Below, piece by piece: positions 14,217-17,342 of a stretch of 17,342 nt of DNA. The translations under genes and the position numbers were made by a program. Under the pieces are notes generated by a model that was given only the letters and a program-made list of their open reading frames with translations, ran no database searches and was not told the DNA's origin. Within the stretch, counting starts at the first letter, position 1. Each line of letters opens with the position of its first letter. This DNA comes from Glandiceps talaboti (taxonomy: Eukaryota; Hemichordata; Enteropneusta; Spengelidae), in contig NC_135571.1 of assembly GCF_964340395.1 (NCBI RefSeq), positions 3,670,611-3,687,952 of the forward strand, read 5' to 3'.

Positions 14217-14874
14217 CATTTTGATCCTGCAAACTACAGAGGAATTACATTGCTGCTGACTTTGCAAAAAAATCTTTGAACTGTGTATTTCTCATTGCCT
14301 AAAACCATGGCTCCACGAAAAGAAAATATCACACACCCCACAAGCTGGTTATCAAACTGGTAAGAGTAATATTACTGGAGCATTCTGTATTCTAGAGACG
14401 ATACTTCATCACGATGAAAGGCATGGCCAAATTATTCATATGTAGCCTCGACATTCACAAAGCTTTTGATTCTTTATGGTGGAATGGTTTATTTTACAAA
14501 TTCAAAACTTTGGAAGACCTTACCAAATATGTTCTATGGACTAAGATGTCAAATTGACATAGATACGTATGAATATCCTATATTTTTGAGGGTGTACGAC
14601 AGGGAAGCATTCTTTCAACAACTCTTTTCCTAATTTATGCAAATGAGCTCTTCATTGAATGAGAACAGTCACATGACAGTGGCGTCAGATGTTACATGGG
14701 TTTGCTATTTCTTGGTTCGCCTGTGCTTTAGCAGATGACATTTCAATATTAGAGCCAACTCGTTCTACATGTAAGAAAATGCTTAATATTTTATGCAACT
14801 ACTGTTCAACATGCAAACTAAAACTCTCAATCTCAAAATGTAGATTATTAGTTTTTGGAAAAACAACAACTTAG
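14217..14874 (+). pseudogene. Broken non-LTR (LINE) reverse transcriptase fragment
   Basis: Reverse-transcriptase motifs appear in the right order but in shifting frames: ANYRGITLL (14229-14255), PQAGYQTGKS (about 14338-14367), LDIHKAFDSLWW (the first catalytic Asp, about 14448-14483), GVRQGSILS (about 14591-14617) and ALADDISIL (the Asp-Asp motif, about 14723-14749). The end, LSISKCRLLVFGK, matches the usual Lys-rich segment after the palm. Stops at 14277 and in the middle, plus several frameshifts, show it is dead. No endonuclease domain or 3' tail is visible, so it is an internal fragment. It belongs to the Jockey/CR1/L2-like group of LINEs; the exact clade is not settled. Confidence 0.85.
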
Positions 14875-14938
14875 AGAACGCGATCGGTTTAGCCTGGAAT
14901 CCATGCGGATTGGATTTTTTACATTCGTCTTTCCAATC

Positions 14939-15236
14939 ACTTGACTTGACTTGATATGATAATTTAGAATACTGTAGTTCAGACTCGTGTAGTTGGAAAT
15001 AAGTACAAAATAGCTAGTAATAATTAATATATGCTGAATTAACTAATTTGACTCGTGACTTAACTCTTGATTTGACTCGAGTCAACTTGTCTATTGATTT
15101 ACCTTTAATTGACCTTACTTACCACCACTTGTTCCTGACCTACCTTTACTTGACATAGCTTGAGCTTGCCCTACCTTTACTTGACATAGCTTGAGCTTGA
15201 CCTACACATACATTAATGACCTGACCTGACCTGACA
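14939..15236. repeat. Degenerate TTGAC/CTGAC repeat region
   Basis: Repeats of TTGAC and CTGAC are scattered throughout: ACTTGACTTGACTTGAT at 14939, GACCTGACCTGACCTGAC near 15219. They include a 31-bp unit present twice (TACCTTTACTTGACATAGCT at 15141 and 15172). It is non-coding. Confidence 0.7.
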
Positions 15237-15241
15237 ATTTA

Positions 15242-15692
15242 GAGGGTGGGCAAGGGGTATTTTCGTAATTTGTAATCGGGCCATTTTTATTTTTCGTTTA
15301 ATATTTGCAAAATGTTGCAATAAAGTCTGTAAAATCGTAATTCAGTGGTCAGCGTACTTCATAATCAACTGTTTATTCACTTTTTTCCATACACGTAAAA
15401 GAAAAACACATACAACTGTACTGTAATTGTATGACGGGATTCAATAAAGGAATTCAAACCCTAAGCACGATCAGTCACATGTTCGTATATCCAGGATTTT
15501 CCAAAATAGCAGTCATTACAGACTACAATGTGTCTTTTCTTTTCTTGTTTTAAATTTTTTTGAGGGGGGGGGGGGTAATTGTGTTTTTTCATCGTAAAGG
15601 TAACAATTTAAATGTTATCTTCATATATATAATTTGTAATTCAACACTTAATTTTTCAGTAAATCATACTGGGGAGACCCTTGCCCGCCCTC
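15242..15692. mobile_element. Possible MITE with short inverted ends
   Basis: GAGGGTGGGCAAGGG (15242-15256) is inverted as CCCTTGCCCGCCCTC (15678-15692) with one mismatch. TTTAGA occurs just outside both ends. The 420-bp interior is AT-rich, with a G run (15566-15576) and no coding capacity. The ends are short, so this is tentative. Confidence 0.4.
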
Positions 15693-15722
15693 AGTTTAGA
15701 ATACTGTACTATCAATGAGTTG

Positions 15723-15738
15723 TACACACACACACACA

Positions 15739-15800
<62 letters not shown>

Positions 15801-15880
15801 CGCACACGCACACGCACACACACACATGCACATGCACACACATGTACACACACATGTGCACGCACAGGCACATGCACACA
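15723..15880. repeat. (CA)n microsatellite
   Basis: A long CA run passes into CACG and CATG variants toward the right. The four open frames over it are repeat translation. Confidence 0.97.
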
Positions 15881-16899
15881 AATGTATTGACAATCTATAA
15901 CATCGACATATTACAGTCTAAATCAGAGTATTCAACTCAAAGTATCGACTTCACACATGGACGATGCAAATTACAATTACTGCACAATATAATTTGATGG
16001 ATATAAACGTATTTAACTCACGGTTGCTGACCTATTCACTGATGGCGATCAACCTGATACTGCAATACAGTCCTTGTGGCAAGTCCGAGTATTTTCAGTC
16101 AAAGTTCAAAGTTCATATTGTCCAAGAGTGCACACAGATCACTCTACTAAGTTCAGAACTATTAGCAAGTCCACGACAAGCACTTTTGAAGATGATACTG
16201 ATGAATGTACTATAGACCTCAAATCATGCTGACGTCAGGCAACCGCTATTTATCATATTCCACTCTGTCAAGAGATTCCTGGGATAGGAAAAACGTGTTA
16301 CTTTTCGCTTTAATTTGAGTCCGGATAAAAGTTCTCTTCTTAGAGTACACAGACTTGGGTCATTCACAAAGCCACCTGTTAGTGCACTATGGCTGTAAAA
16401 TGATATTGTCACAAGAACATGCCCAAATCTTGCCTATTAGTATTACCCCGTTTATCATGACATGGTGTGCAAACTGTGACTTCCGTTACCTAAAATGTCC
16501 ACATCGCTGCGCTATAACAGTGCGAGGTCTTGTCTACTAGTACGAAACTGCATACTGGTGCATGTTTACATCAAAATTCAGCCGTGTGTCAATCGAACAT
16601 GTTAATTCTCCGTTTACCTAATTTGCATTTAACGTAAACAACCCAGCCACCTGCCTGGCAGTACTACAACATGATAATTCACTACCAACTAATTTACAAA
16701 GTAAACGCTCACTAATTTACATACAACGTAAAAATGTTTTGTCTTTAATTGGGTCAATCCGAAGTCAATGTCCAGATTAACATACTAAGTCTTTCACTAA
16801 ATACGTCAACACTGTGTGACACGGGGCTTTACAATAAGAGTAATAAAAATGATTTATGAGATTACATTTACATTACTATTTATTTCTATCTGATTGGAA
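15881..16899. other. Single-copy DNA, no gene established
   Basis: About 1 kb without clear structure. One plus-strand frame is open from 16017 to TGA at 16230-16232 (71 codons, no Met, polar and acidic end EDDTDECTIDLKSC) and could be a terminal exon, but no good acceptor fits it. The other small frames (16224-16540) look random. Confidence 0.4.
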
Positions 16900-16901
16900 A
16901 A

Positions 16902-16966
16902 TTTGTCAAAATAATGGCCAATATTTTGGGCACTGGAAGAATACTGGCCATTATTTTGGTCAAAAG
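16902..16966. repeat. Hairpin-forming inverted repeat
   Basis: CAAAATAATGGCCA (16907-16920) and TGGCCATTATTTTG (16945-16958) are exact inverted copies. Partial pairing continues outside (TTTG) and inside (TATT), giving a stem of about 25 bp and a loop of about 10-15 bases. The size is in the range of a small-RNA precursor or tiny fold-back element; no further evidence supports either. Confidence 0.5.
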
Positions 16967-17117
16967 TTGAATTTTAAACGTTGATCAATTTCAACAAAAT
17001 GAAGATGAATATAAAGATTGAAAAATCGTTTTGGTCATAGACTTTTTGGTGAACCGTACGCGTTCTCTCTTTGGTCATTGCTTGTAAAGAATATGCTGAA
17101 GTTTTCGTTCGCATTTA

Positions 17118-17210
17118 GGCCTAGAAAAAAATGTTTGGTTCCGGTTACCCGACCCCACCTAGATTTTCACTGCCGACCCTAAACTTTTTTTTATGTATTC
17201 GAAAAAAAAA
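17118..17210. repeat. Probable dispersed repeat (GGTTACCCGACCCC family)
   Basis: TTCCGGTTACCCGACCCC, TTTCACTGCCGACCCTAAAC and an oligo-T/oligo-A stretch form a block of unlike composition to its neighbours. I recall similar blocks from marine invertebrate repeats, but there is only one copy in this window. Confidence 0.35.
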
Positions 17211-17342
17211 ATCGCGAAAATTGTTAAGTGTCGCCAGAAATAGTGGATGCGGCAATACAAAACTGTTCTTCCATTCTGTAATGGCTGTACACATGATCTG
17301 TTAAGGAGAAATCCAATAACACAGAGACAATTTGGAAAACAA

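Noticed and set aside
15656-15900. Thr-His and Val-Cys repeat open frames
   Set aside because: CA microsatellite read in several frames.
16017-16232. 71-codon plus-strand open segment with an acidic tail, as a terminal exon
   Set aside because: It has no Met, no convincing acceptor at a suitable place and no recognised domain.

Overview
This window looks like AT-rich nuclear DNA from a marine invertebrate, possibly a lophotrochozoan. The evidence is an intron-split gene with GT-AG introns, an AATAAA poly(A) signal, long microsatellites, many small fold-back elements and a decayed LINE reverse transcriptase. I cannot name the species, and nothing here is bacterial.

The central feature is a complete eight-exon minus-strand gene (7351 down to 1396) for a 334-residue short-chain dehydrogenase/reductase of the retinol-dehydrogenase 11-14 type. 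All eight exons join in frame. The product carries TGANTGIG, NAG, the catalytic Asn, Ser and Tyr-x3-Lys, and the HPGG loop. It belongs to a tandem family: the same 73-bp first exon recurs at 16-88 (the next gene, running off the left edge), 7279-7351, 9397-9469 and 10685-10757, and as a start-less remnant at 11858-11897.

Layout by region. 1-88: exon 1 of the neighbouring paralog. 89-1310: its upstream region and a fold-back element with 9-bp target duplications. 1310-7351: the full gene, whose introns hold at least five fold-back elements, dispersed repeats and AT, GACA and GTAAGTCA-type microsatellites. 7352-9742: upstream DNA, a 26-bp minisatellite made of repeated splice-donor sequence, and another first exon. 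9743-9842: a 100-N gap. 9843-12097: a second version of 6492-9742 with several deletions. The contig ends overlap in content, so this looks like two haplotypes placed in series rather than a real tandem copy.

From 12098 the window leaves the dehydrogenase cluster. It holds a GA microsatellite, a cysteine/tyrosine-rich minus-strand exon (12554-12675), a possible CUB-like minus-strand segment (13322-13519), a 57-bp minisatellite (13566-14134) and a broken non-LTR reverse transcriptase (14217-14874). Beyond that are TTGAC-rich DNA, a CA microsatellite and mostly featureless AT-rich sequence with two small repeats at the right end.

Most worth checking: the splice-donor minisatellite beside alternative first exons, the probable false duplication at the gap, the fold-back element touching the exon 7 donor, and the cysteine-rich exon.
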